Assembly: GCA_016931935.1 (NCBI GenBank)
Contig: JAFGDW010000170.1
Coordinates: forward strand, 41,931-105,930
Length of the DNA: 64,000 nucleotides
Source of the DNA: Candidatus Zhuqueibacterota bacterium
GTDB lineage: Bacteria > Zhuqueibacterota > Zhuqueibacteria > Thermofontimicrobiales > Thiofontviventaceae
Direction of reading: 5' to 3'
Notes under the pieces: generated by a model
What the model saw: the letters and a program-made list of their open reading frames with translations, nothing else
Databases searched by the model: none
Told to the model about the DNA's origin: nothing
Made by a program: the position numbers and the translations under genes
In this document: piece by piece, positions 36,204 to 45,090 of the stretch
Numbering within the stretch: the first letter of the stretch is position 1
How the letters are laid out: every line of letters begins with the position of its first letter

Positions 36204-37440
36204 GAAACGAAAAATTGCCATGGTCAATAAATATCACTTTGTGAAAGGCGGTTCCGAGCGTTATTATTTTGAATTGACGAAAATTCTGGAAAGCAAGGGG
36301 CACAAAGTTATGCCATTTGCCATGAAAGCGCCGGAAAATGTACCGTCCGAATATTCACAGTATTTTGTCGATCACATCGAATTCAATCAGGCATCTGTAG
36401 TCAAAAAACTTATGATGGCGCCGAAGGCGATCGGGCGTATTATCTATTCGCTGCATGCAAAACGGAATTTCGAAAAATTTATCAATGCTGCAAAACCCGA
36501 TATTGCCCATTTACACATGATCGATCATCAAATTTCACCATCGATTTTAGATGTGCTCAAAAAGTACGATATTCCGGTTATTCAAACAGTACATCAGTAC
36601 AAAATGGTCTGTCCAAATTATTTATTGTACATTCCGCACAAAAATGAAATTTGTGAACGTTGCATTAAAGGCTCTATCTTAAGTCCGTTAGTTACCAAAT
36701 GTCATAAAAATTCGTTGTTCGCCAGTTCCATTTTGGTGGCGGAAACCTGGGTCCATCGAATGCTAAAAATTTATGATACAATCGATCTGTTTCACGCACC
36801 GAGTACATTCATGCAAAATAAATTGATCGCTGGCGGAATTCCCGCAGAAAAAGTCACCCACCATTTCTATTCCATCAATCTGGATGACTTTTCCTTCTCC
36901 GGTGAATCGGATGACTATTTTGTGTACATTGGCCGGTTATCGAAAGAAAAAGGTATTTTGACGCTGTTGAAAGCCATGACCGGCATAAAAAAATCCCGAT
37001 TGTTATTGATCGGGGATGGCCCCCAGCGTCTGGAATTGGAAGCATTTGCCACTCAACAAAAGCTCGAAAATGTACAATTCGCCGGTAACAAATCGCGCCA
37101 GGAAGTGCGCGATCTAGTGGCTAAGGCAAAATTTATTGTCGTACCATCGGAGTGGTACGATAATTCACCGCTGGTAATTTATGAGGCGTTTGCTATTGGT
37201 AAACCTGTACTGGGAGCGGCTCTCGGGGGCATTTCCGAATTGGTTGAAAATCGTAAAATGGGTTTGACTTTTCAGGCCGGTGATGTCGATCAATTGCGTA
37301 TCAATATCGAATATATGCTGGGACATGAAAGTGAATTAAAGCAATGGGGGAAAAATGCACGGGCTCGGGCTGAGCAGGAATTTCATCCCGAAAAACATTA
37401 TCAGTGGATTGATCAGGTATATTCAAATTTATTGAATTAA
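36196..37440 (+). CDS. Glycosyltransferase family 4 with Cys cluster
   Basis: 414 residues. The N-terminal domain begins IAMVNKYHFVKGGSERYYFE (about 6-25). A Cys-rich loop at about 138-177 has CPNYLLY, then ICERCIKG, then TKCHK, a four-Cys pattern seen in a subset of GT4 enzymes and possibly metal binding. The donor domain starts near 236 (YIGRLSKEKGILTLLKAM) with LLIGDGPQRLELE, and the E-x7-E region is SEWYDNSPLVIYEAFAIGKP (about 318). The start overlaps the Wzx stop. It adds a sugar to the lipid-linked intermediate in the cytoplasm; the sugar is unknown. Confidence 0.91.
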   Translation: MAEKRKIAMVNKYHFVKGGSERYYFELTKILESKGHKVMPFAMKAPENVPSEYSQYFVDHIEFNQASVVKKLMMAPKAIGRIIYSLHAKRNFEKFINAAKPDIAHLHMIDHQISPSILDVLKKYDIPVIQTVHQYKMVCPNYLLYIPHKNEICERCIKGSILSPLVTKCHKNSLFASSILVAETWVHRMLKIYDTIDLFHAPSTFMQNKLIAGGIPAEKVTHHFYSINLDDFSFSGESDDYFVYIGRLSKEKGILTLLKAMTGIKKSRLLLIGDGPQRLELEAFATQQKLENVQFAGNKSRQEVRDLVAKAKFIVVPSEWYDNSPLVIYEAFAIGKPVLGAALGGISELVENRKMGLTFQAGDVDQLRINIEYMLGHESELKQWGKNARARAEQEFHPEKHYQWIDQVYSNLLN

Positions 37441-37472
37441 CATGAATGATTTAACCGATTGGGAATGAGCGC

Positions 37473-38681
37473 ATGAAAATTGTCTACCTGAATTATTTAT
37501 ATGATCTGTATGGTGCATCACTGGGGTCGACCCGCAAGGCAGAATTGCTAATGCATGAATTGGCTCAATACGGGCACGATGTCAAACTTTACTGGATGAA
37601 AAAACAGCCGGAGCCATCAAATGGCCAGCCGCCAAAATTGAAACAGAAAGTTCGTGGTTCCTTGAAAAAATATTTGGCGGTTCTGTTGCACAATCCGAAA
37701 AACATCATGTCGAATTTTGGTTATTTTTTCAGGGAACTGAAAATATTACGTGATGAGAATCCGGACCTGGTTATTTACCGGCTGAGTAATTACCAGTTTT
37801 CGGCATTGTGGGTGGCTAAAATGCTTAAAATCCCGGTGATAATCGAAGCAGACGCGCCGAACATGTACGAAGAAAAAATATATGAAACTCAGTACTGGCA
37901 GCCACCATGGATTGGTACTTTTATTGAAACACAGGTTATTAAGCACTCAGAGATGGGCATTTGTGTGTCGAATGTCGCGATGGATTATTTCAGAAATAAC
38001 GGTGTGCCTGACGAAAAAATATGTGTGATATCTAACGGTGCATATCCGGAAAAATACGATGCAGCTCGAATTGAGAATGATATCCGGGCAAAATTCAATT
38101 TTAAGGATAAGGTATGTATCGGGTTTGTCGGGACATTTCATTTCTGGCATGGTGTGGAAAATTTATTCAAAATAATCAGGGAGATCGCTACTGAATTCCC
38201 CAATGTCGTGTTTTTGATGGTCGGTGATGGCGGCCCACTGAAGCCCGCATTTACCAAGTTTGTGCAGGAAGAAAATCTGGAAAACAACGTGATCTTTTCC
38301 GGGTATGTACCGTTTGAGAAAGTTGCCAAATACCTTGTGGCAATGGATATTGTACTGGCGCCATACCCGAATGTAGAAATGTTTTATTATTCACCGGTGA
38401 AATTGTTCGAATACATGGCCGCCGGCAAACCGGTGATAGCATCTGCGCTAGGGCAGATCGCTGAAATGATTGAAGATGGCGTCAGCGGCAAATTATGCAG
38501 TCCCGGTAATGTTGAACAGATGATCGCGAGCATTAAAGAGCTTATCCGGGAACCTGAACTTAGAAAAAAAATAGGCGATAATGCACGCCAAACAATTCTG
38601 AAACATCATACCTGGCAGATAAAGGCGCAGGAATGGTCACAGATATGTCATGATGTTGTTGATAATTATGGGAAAAATTAA
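37473..38681 (+). CDS. Glycosyltransferase family 4
   Basis: 402 residues. The acceptor domain begins IVYLNYLYDLYGASLGSTRK (about 3-22), and the donor domain begins near 208 (IGFVGTFHFWHGVENLFKII) with FLMVGDGGPLKPAF and IFSGYVPFEKVAKYL. The late catalytic region is PNVEMFYYSPVKLFEYMAAG (about 302-321), with YSPVKLFEYMAAGKPV in place of the E-x7-E acidic pair seen in neighbours, as in the SPxKLxEYM subgroup. It lies 32 bp after the previous GT4. The donor and acceptor are not predictable. Confidence 0.91.
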   Translation: MKIVYLNYLYDLYGASLGSTRKAELLMHELAQYGHDVKLYWMKKQPEPSNGQPPKLKQKVRGSLKKYLAVLLHNPKNIMSNFGYFFRELKILRDENPDLVIYRLSNYQFSALWVAKMLKIPVIIEADAPNMYEEKIYETQYWQPPWIGTFIETQVIKHSEMGICVSNVAMDYFRNNGVPDEKICVISNGAYPEKYDAARIENDIRAKFNFKDKVCIGFVGTFHFWHGVENLFKIIREIATEFPNVVFLMVGDGGPLKPAFTKFVQEENLENNVIFSGYVPFEKVAKYLVAMDIVLAPYPNVEMFYYSPVKLFEYMAAGKPVIASALGQIAEMIEDGVSGKLCSPGNVEQMIASIKELIREPELRKKIGDNARQTILKHHTWQIKAQEWSQICHDVVDNYGKN

Positions 38682-38712
38682 ATCTACTTTGTTAGATTAG
38701 CAAATGCTTTTT

Positions 38713-38868
38713 TGCCACAAAGACTCGAAGGCACTAAGAAACACAAAGAAAGACATAAGTCATTTACATGTTAGAACAATCTTTTTCAAGTTGAAATGTA
38801 AAATACGAAATATGATCAATAAAAAATGCTTTTCTTTATTTCCTTTGTTACCTGGTGACTTCGCGGCA
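38713..38868. repeat. Family-D inverted-repeat element (TGCCACAAAG ... CTTCGCGGCA)
   Basis: The left arm TGCCACAAAGACTCGAAGGC and following AAGAAACACAAAGAAAG is imperfectly complementary to the right arm CTTTATTTCCTTTGTTACC and TGGTGACTTCGCGGCA. It occupies most of the 239-bp gap. A 74-codon frame opens in it (38704-38928) but is composed of repeat sequence and is not called as a gene. Confidence 0.6.
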
Positions 38869-38920
38869 GAACCAATACGAAAATGGGGATTTGACAAAGT
38901 CCGATTAAGTCAAAAGAACT

Positions 38921-40102
38921 ATGTCTGAAAAACGAAAAATAAATATTTTGCAGGTCGTAAATGGCTTTGCTGTCGGGGGAGCTGAACTGAAGTTACTTGA
39001 ATTGGTCAAAACATTTCAGGAACGCTATCCGGATACATATAATCAATATGTGTGCGGTGTCGGTCAGGGAGGCGCGTTACACGAGCGATTTACGGAATTG
39101 GGGATTAAGACGTTTGTGTTCTCTAAAAAAAATAAGTTTGATATTTCACAGGTATTCAAAGTTGCCAGCTTGATGAAAGCAAAATCCATCGACATCATTC
39201 AATCAACATTATTCTATGCTGATATCATTGGTGCAATGGCCGCGAAATTGGCGAAGGTGCCTGTTCACATTTCCTGGGAGACTGTTTCACATAAGCAAAA
39301 TTACATGCATTCCAAATGGCGACAACAATTCGCATACAATTGGGCGATGAAATCCGCGTACCGGATTGTCGGCGTTTCACAGGAAGTCAAGGATTCCATT
39401 ATCGAGAAACGAAAAATCGATGCAGCGAAAATCGATGTCATTTATTATGGAGTCGATCTCAGGAAATTTACATCCGAAAAAAATACAGCCATCAAAAAAG
39501 AATTGCGGCTCAGTGATGATAAGAAAATTATCGGCGTTGTCGGTCGGTTAGACCCGGTAAAGGGACACACCTATCTTTTGGATGCGTTGGCACATGTCAT
39601 AAAGAAATTACCAAACCTGCATTGCTTGATTATCGGCGATGGGCCAAGCCGATCCGATCTGGAGCAGCAGGCGTTAAGATTGGGGATTGCACCGCACATT
39701 TCATTTTTAGGATTTCGGAATGATGTGAAAGATTTGCTTTCAGCGTTTAATCTGTTTGTATTGCCATCAAAATCAGAAGGATTGCCCAACGCAATTCTTG
39801 AGGCAATGGCATCGGGTGTCGCTGTTGTTGCAACAAGTGTCGGTGGCATCCCGGAAGTTATAAAAGATGGTGAAACCGGACTGCTCGTTCAGCCGACGAA
39901 CGTTGATCAACTTGGCAATGCAGTTTATAAAATACTTTCAGACGATACATTGCATGCGTCGATCGTAACAAAAGCACATAAGCTTGTGACAGATCGCTTT
40001 TCTCTGGATGGGCAAATTGAAGGATTTCATCAGTTGTATCAACGAAGTATAAGCGGAAAGTCAGGAAAAGTTCGGGATTTTATAAATCGGGAAAAGATGT
40101 AA
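38921..40102 (+). CDS. Glycosyltransferase family 4
   Basis: 393 residues. The N-terminus INILQVVNGFAVGGAELKLL (about 6-25) has the GGAE loop typical of GT4 acceptor domains. The donor domain begins near 201 (IGVVGRLDPVKGHTYLLDAL) with LIIGDGPSRSDLEQQAL, ISFLGFRNDVKDLLSAF and the E-x7-E motif SEGLPNAILEAMASGVAVV (about 284). It ends the glycosyltransferase block; the following gene, after 47 bp, is a secreted hydrolase. The ribosome site is weak, but ATG 38921 aligns with the family start. The specificity is unknown. Confidence 0.92.
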   Translation: MSEKRKINILQVVNGFAVGGAELKLLELVKTFQERYPDTYNQYVCGVGQGGALHERFTELGIKTFVFSKKNKFDISQVFKVASLMKAKSIDIIQSTLFYADIIGAMAAKLAKVPVHISWETVSHKQNYMHSKWRQQFAYNWAMKSAYRIVGVSQEVKDSIIEKRKIDAAKIDVIYYGVDLRKFTSEKNTAIKKELRLSDDKKIIGVVGRLDPVKGHTYLLDALAHVIKKLPNLHCLIIGDGPSRSDLEQQALRLGIAPHISFLGFRNDVKDLLSAFNLFVLPSKSEGLPNAILEAMASGVAVVATSVGGIPEVIKDGETGLLVQPTNVDQLGNAVYKILSDDTLHASIVTKAHKLVTDRFSLDGQIEGFHQLYQRSISGKSGKVRDFINREKM

Positions 40103-40149
40103 CAATGAAGAACCTGTATAATTACAGGCAATTCCATTAGGAGGTTTTT

Positions 40150-42948
40150 ATGCGCGGACGTCTTCGAAACTACACCAACCTCAGTATGTTAGGGGGAGTT
40201 CTATTATTGATTTCGATTACAACGAATTTGTATGGCCAATTTCAGCATGGCTATCCACGCACCGGGGTTTTTCACTGGGGTGGAGCGCCAACTGACTGGT
40301 ACGCGAAATATGACATGATTATGACCAGCTCAAGCAATTCCAATTTTGCCAAAGACATCAAACAGATTAATCCGGAAGCAATTGTAGTGGCCACACTCGA
40401 TATCAATGCCGGTCAGGCAGCGCGAAGTTATTCCGATGAGTGGACATGTGTGGATTCCCACGGAAACAAAATTATGATTTATGGTGGCTCAAGGCCGTTG
40501 GCGGACCCTACGGATTATTGTCCTACCGTAAATGGAAAACGCTACAATCAGGCGGCAGCGGAGGGAATGAGCCAACTGGTCGATTTCAACTATTTTGATG
40601 GAATCGCCACTGACGGCTTATGGGATGCACCCTGGGGAGATGCCCAAAATGATATCGACTTGGATCGCAATGGTGTAAATGACAATAATGAACATGGCCG
40701 TGATTGGGTGGTTAACCGCTGGAAAGAAGGCGCTGGTAAAATTGTCACGCTGATTGATGATTTAATTCCCAGCGATAAAATTTTCGTCATTAACGGAACG
40801 ACCATGAGCGGATATCGCAACAGATTTAATGGGCACGTGTTCGAATACGGTGGTGCGTTTTCGTCGGCATATCTGTGGGGATTTGGAATTTATATGGATT
40901 TGGTGAATGAGCTTCAGCAACCACATGCGACGATGATTGATGGCTGTGGCGCCTGGGCGGGAATCGGCGAAGATGCCCTGATAAAGAACAATTTTGAACT
41001 GTTCCGATTTGTACTCGCTACCGCCCTTATGGGCGATGCCTATGTTGGGTTTCAGATAAAATACAAGGACCATTATATCCTTGGCTACTACGATGAATAT
41101 GAACTGGATCTGGGCCAGCCGACATCATCGCCACAAGAGATATTTCAGAGTGGTTCTGAGAGTGTAAAGGTACGATTTTTTCAAAATGGTGTTGTTATTT
41201 TAAACGCTACAATGGATGCTGTCAATGTGTCCGATAGTGATATTCATTCTCTTAGTGGATACAATGGGCCGTATTACCGATTTGAAGGTAATCAGGATCC
41301 GCAATGGAATAATGGTGACATATTCAATAGTTCAGTTGCGCTGGAATCGAAGCGAGTGGACAGCGACAATTTTGTGGGCGATGCGCTTATATTAATGCGT
41401 GAAAAGCAGGCAATTGTAACTGAAATGATTATCGACAACACCGATGAAGCCACATCGCCCGGAAGTCAGCCGGCAGAACTGGTTGGCGGCTGGAATCAGA
41501 GTTGCGGTGGCGGGAACTGGTCAAGTGGCTGTTGGGAGTGGATCGGCGCATATGAATACGCTTCAATCGGAAGCGGATCAGGAAATGAATATGCGGTTTA
41601 CCGGCCGACATTTGGTGTTCCTGGAAAATATGAAGTGTACGAATGGCACGGTGAACAAAGCAGTGGTGCTGCATCAAACGTACCGTTTGAAATAACCCAT
41701 GCAAATGGAAAGGCAACCGGGACTATTAACCAAAGTACTAATAAAAGGAAATGGAATTTACTCGGGACTTATAACTTTGCACAAGGCACAAATAACTATG
41801 TGAAAATTACCAACGCTGCAAATGGTCCTGTCATTGCAGATGCGTTTAAGTTTGTATATGTAGATGGTGCTGCCCGCGATTCAATCCCGCCAAATTCACC
41901 GAGTAATTTACATGGTTCAAACGTTACTGAAACGAGTATTACACTAACCTGGTCCGCACCGAGTCCGGCTGCAGATGAAGATATCGCCATGTATTATGCA
42001 GTCTATCGCGATGATAATTTGGTGGGAACTGCAACCAGTACAACATATACAGACAACGGATTAACTGAAAATACCACATATTATTATGATGTCTATGCGG
42101 TAGACGATGCCAGAACTCAAAGTCTGAATGCAGCACAGACAAGTGTTACCACTCAGGCGGATGTAACCCCGCCAGCAGTAACGAGTGTAACTTCACTGGG
42201 ACTAACATCGCTTGGAATTGAGTTTAGTGAAATTGTCGATAAAGCATCTGCGGAAGCTGCAGGAAATTATTCTGTCAGTAATAATATTCAGGTTCTGTCG
42301 GCAACTCTGGAGAATAATGAAAACGTTGTTAATTTAACAACAACGAATCAACAAGCAGGAATGCAATACAGCGTTACGGTGAATAATGTTAAGGATCAAT
42401 CATCGCGTCAGAACGCCTGTTCCAGTGTGTCTGCGTCATTTACCGCACAAATGAGTCCGCTTGTAATTTCAATTTCTGCGGATAATTCATATGAATTGTA
42501 TGTTAATGGAGTACTTATCGGATCGAACAGCAGTTGGAATGTTGCCGAAGTATACACAGTTCCTTCAAATCAGGATAAAAATGTCATTGCAGTCAAGGCG
42601 ACTGATCAGGAAGGTGTCGCAGGTGTTGTGGCAGAAGTTGATTGGGGTAGCTATCCCTTTACAACAAACGATCGTTGGAAAGTGTCAACCAGCTATCAAA
42701 GTGGTTGGGAAACACTCGATTTTAACGATATATCCTGGCAAAAAGCTACGCCACACGGCTTCCATGGTTCAACCGATCCGTGGACAACCTTTGGAGATGT
42801 CGATGGAATTGAAACCGGCACAAGTGTGTCGTGGATCTGGTCGGCTGATAATTCCGGAGATGATGAGGTTTACCTGCGTTTGACCATTTCGGACATGGAT
42901 ATGAATCCACCAGAAACGCCGAAAGGATTGCAAGTAGCGAATCCATAA
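40150..42948 (+). CDS. Secreted putative glycoside hydrolase with golvesin-like, FN3 and jelly-roll domains; C-terminus truncated
   Basis: 932 residues; AGGAGG precedes the ATG. The signal peptide ends TTNLYG (about 28). The N-terminal domain (about 35-418) looks like a TIM-barrel hydrolase of the GHL15/DUF4015 kind: TGVFHWGGAPTDWYAKYDMI, VVATLDINAG, and YFDGIATDGLWDAPWGD with candidate acidic residues. Then come a golvesin/xanthan-lyase-like beta domain (about 424-573, EYAVYRPTFGVPGKYEVYEW), an FN3 domain (about 577-672), an SbsA-like Ig domain (about 673-767) and a jelly-roll domain (about 771-915, YELYVNGVLIGS). The last residues, PPETPKGLQVANP, are the opening strand of another FN3, cut by a stop, so the usual T9SS tail is missing. 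The enzyme class is moderately sure. Confidence 0.78.
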   Translation: MRGRLRNYTNLSMLGGVLLLISITTNLYGQFQHGYPRTGVFHWGGAPTDWYAKYDMIMTSSSNSNFAKDIKQINPEAIVVATLDINAGQAARSYSDEWTCVDSHGNKIMIYGGSRPLADPTDYCPTVNGKRYNQAAAEGMSQLVDFNYFDGIATDGLWDAPWGDAQNDIDLDRNGVNDNNEHGRDWVVNRWKEGAGKIVTLIDDLIPSDKIFVINGTTMSGYRNRFNGHVFEYGGAFSSAYLWGFGIYMDLVNELQQPHATMIDGCGAWAGIGEDALIKNNFELFRFVLATALMGDAYVGFQIKYKDHYILGYYDEYELDLGQPTSSPQEIFQSGSESVKVRFFQNGVVILNATMDAVNVSDSDIHSLSGYNGPYYRFEGNQDPQWNNGDIFNSSVALESKRVDSDNFVGDALILMREKQAIVTEMIIDNTDEATSPGSQPAELVGGWNQSCGGGNWSSGCWEWIGAYEYASIGSGSGNEYAVYRPTFGVPGKYEVYEWHGEQSSGAASNVPFEITHANGKATGTINQSTNKRKWNLLGTYNFAQGTNNYVKITNAANGPVIADAFKFVYVDGAARDSIPPNSPSNLHGSNVTETSITLTWSAPSPAADEDIAMYYAVYRDDNLVGTATSTTYTDNGLTENTTYYYDVYAVDDARTQSLNAAQTSVTTQADVTPPAVTSVTSLGLTSLGIEFSEIVDKASAEAAGNYSVSNNIQVLSATLENNENVVNLTTTNQQAGMQYSVTVNNVKDQSSRQNACSSVSASFTAQMSPLVISISADNSYELYVNGVLIGSNSSWNVAEVYTVPSNQDKNVIAVKATDQEGVAGVVAEVDWGSYPFTTNDRWKVSTSYQSGWETLDFNDISWQKATPHGFHGSTDPWTTFGDVDGIETGTSVSWIWSADNSGDDEVYLRLTISDMDMNPPETPKGLQVANP

Positions 42949-42970
42949 ATACTTATTTGGGGCATGAGTA

Positions 42971-43945
42971 ATGAAAATACTGATACGGCTATTAATTCTG
43001 TTTATAATTCTTGGAGCACTTGGTAGTTTAGTTTTGTTTAGTTTACCCAAAATATTCGAACATAAACCCTATTCAATTACAACCGGCCCGGATGATGAGC
43101 GTACCCCGGAATGGTCAAAATTTTCCAATGATATTTATTATGTCGTGGGCAGGAATGGAAATAATGAAATCCACCGCACACAGCTTGGTGGCAACATGCA
43201 AGCGCACGTTGCACAATCTGTAACCAACGCGCATTTCCCTTCGATTTCACCTATTGATGATAGATTGGCGTATCAGGCATATCAGAATGGTAATATTGAA
43301 ATATGGAGTCATGATGTTAAAACTGGCAATGAAAGTCAGCTTACAAAAAACAGGGCAGCGGATTTAATGCCATCCTGGTCACCGGATGGTCAAAAAATCG
43401 CTTTCGTTTCTCGCCGAAATGGCAATGCTGATATTTGGATTATGGATAATCAGGGAAAATCGCCGGTTCAGCTAACCGACGATTCAAGTGACAATGGTTA
43501 CCCCGCCTGGTCGCCCGATGGTGCATCCATTGCTTACGCATCCTTAAAAAGCGGAAATTGGGATATTTGGATGATACCTGTCAATGGAGACGATGCGGTA
43601 CAACTTACACAACAATCGGGTATAGATGATGTGCCTGTGTGGTCGCCCGATGGCAAATACCTTGCCTTTCGTTCGGTCGTTCGCAATAACAGCAATATTT
43701 GGGTGCTTGATGTTAATTCAAACAAGAAATACCAAATTACGTATGGTGATTTTTTCGACTGGTACCCCACCTGGTCCCCCGATGGTAAGTTGATTGCGTT
43801 CCAGTCAAATCGAGGAGGAAATGAGGATATTTGGGGTGTGAAAGGCCCATCATTTTCATTCATGTATAAATTAGCAACGAAGTCCACAAAATTAATTCGT
43901 TTCGCTAAATGGATAATAATGGAAAAAATCTTAAATCGAATATAA
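42971..43945 (+). CDS. TolB-like PD40 beta-propeller protein with N-terminal membrane anchor
   Basis: 324 residues. An N-terminal hydrophobic helix (about 3-26, LIRLLILFIILGALGSLVLF) is a signal or anchor. Six PD40/WD40-like TolB blades follow, each with WSPDGKxIAF-type text: for example PSWSPDGQKIAFVSRRNGNA (about 136), PAWSPDGASIAYASLKSGNW, PVWSPDGKYLAFRS and PTWSPDGKLIAFQSNRGGNE. No catalytic domain is attached. Such propellers usually bind partners in the periplasm. The gene sits 22 bp after the truncated hydrolase and 20 bp before the Asp-box protein, so it is probably cotranscribed with both. Confidence 0.85.
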   Translation: MKILIRLLILFIILGALGSLVLFSLPKIFEHKPYSITTGPDDERTPEWSKFSNDIYYVVGRNGNNEIHRTQLGGNMQAHVAQSVTNAHFPSISPIDDRLAYQAYQNGNIEIWSHDVKTGNESQLTKNRAADLMPSWSPDGQKIAFVSRRNGNADIWIMDNQGKSPVQLTDDSSDNGYPAWSPDGASIAYASLKSGNWDIWMIPVNGDDAVQLTQQSGIDDVPVWSPDGKYLAFRSVVRNNSNIWVLDVNSNKKYQITYGDFFDWYPTWSPDGKLIAFQSNRGGNEDIWGVKGPSFSFMYKLATKSTKLIRFAKWIIMEKILNRI

Positions 43946-43965
43946 CCATGATTGGGGAACTTCGA

Positions 43966-45090
43966 ATGTATCGATTCAAAGAAATTGTTTCAAAAAATTA
44001 TTGGATAAAATTAGTAATTTATTGTTGGATTGTCTGTTTAATAATAACACTAAATTGTTCGAAAAAAAAACCTGTAATGCAAATTTCAGATAAAATTGAA
44101 TACGTACAATTGCCTCTTGAACTTGGTGCAAGCTACTGTTACAAAGACACTATTTTTGCCGGTGATGTTTCGGACGGTTCGTTTTACAATAGCACCGATG
44201 AAGGTTTGACATGGAATAAACTGACGCAGCTTCAGGATGGAAATGGTACCATACGCTGCGTTTTTGTGAGCAGTACCGGCAGCATTTTTGTAAGTCGTGA
44301 TAAAAGCGGCAAACTGATGAAAAGTATAAATCATGGACAAAGGTTTGAACCGTGCTTATTCCTTTCAAATAAAAAGGCGAGTACTGTTTGGCATATGGCT
44401 GAAAATACCAATGGCTGGCTTTTCGTAGCAGAATACAGTAATCTGAGTTGGAACGATTCCTGTGCATACATTTATCGCAGCGAAGATGACGGCAATACCT
44501 GGGAAACGATTTATGACAATCCCACCGGTGCACGCCATTTTCATTTTGTTGATATTGATCCGTATACAAACAATATTTACGCGGCTTATGGAGATGGAAA
44601 GGAACGTGCGGGATTTATACGTTCCGTTGACAACGGGGATACATGGGAATTAATTGGCAATAACAAAACAAATCCCGATATCGATTGGCAATTTACATCG
44701 ATAGTTTTTACGCCAAACTATCGTATTTTAGGTGAAGATGAGCCGATTCAATCCGACATTGTACGGACATCAGATGATATTCATTTTGAGAAAGTGTTCA
44801 TTCCCGATAGCCTGGAACAGTATAATTTTTGGGCATGGGGGCGAATTGATAATGACGGAAATGTTTTATTCGGTAGTTGGACACAACACAATTTTTTGAA
44901 AGACACAGTTAATGAATCGCGTGGGGTTGTTTATCTAACTCAGGATGAGGGCGATACTTGGGAAAAATTAATAGATTTTGGATTACAGGAGAAACATTCG
45001 GGAACGCATTTCGCGAGCAATATATTCAATGATGAATGGATTTTTTTTCATAGTCGCGGCTCCAATCAACGAATAAAAATTCGTGATTGA
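43966..45090 (+). CDS. Asp-box (BNR) repeat protein, probable lipoprotein or membrane-anchored propeller
   Basis: 374 residues from ATG 43966, which follows GGGGAACTTCG; ATGs at 43909 and 43948 are further upstream in frame. The N-terminus has a hydrophobic helix ending LIITLNCSKKKP. The Cys could be lipidated, though N at -1 is unusual for a lipobox. Four Asp boxes are visible: STDEGLTWNKL, SEDDGNTWETI, SVDNGDTWELI and TQDEGDTWEKL. These mark a sialidase-like or sortilin-like beta-propeller. I see no sialidase Arg triad with confidence, so catalysis is doubtful. It probably binds surface glycan or protein. Confidence 0.8.
   Translation: MYRFKEIVSKNYWIKLVIYCWIVCLIITLNCSKKKPVMQISDKIEYVQLPLELGASYCYKDTIFAGDVSDGSFYNSTDEGLTWNKLTQLQDGNGTIRCVFVSSTGSIFVSRDKSGKLMKSINHGQRFEPCLFLSNKKASTVWHMAENTNGWLFVAEYSNLSWNDSCAYIYRSEDDGNTWETIYDNPTGARHFHFVDIDPYTNNIYAAYGDGKERAGFIRSVDNGDTWELIGNNKTNPDIDWQFTSIVFTPNYRILGEDEPIQSDIVRTSDDIHFEKVFIPDSLEQYNFWAWGRIDNDGNVLFGSWTQHNFLKDTVNESRGVVYLTQDEGDTWEKLIDFGLQEKHSGTHFASNIFNDEWIFFHSRGSNQRIKIRD

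Noticed and set aside
38704..38928. 74-codon frame between two GT4 genes
   Set aside because: It is made of the family-D repeat and overlaps the next gene start. No homology is recognised.
1..40102. Exosortase (XrtA/EPS) system
   Set aside because: The decorating enzymes resemble that context, but there is no exosortase gene and no PEP-CTERM tail. The sorting tails seen are T9SS type.
43966..45090. Annotation as active sialidase
   Set aside because: Asp boxes are structural. I could not identify the Arg triad or the catalytic Tyr/Glu/Asp set.
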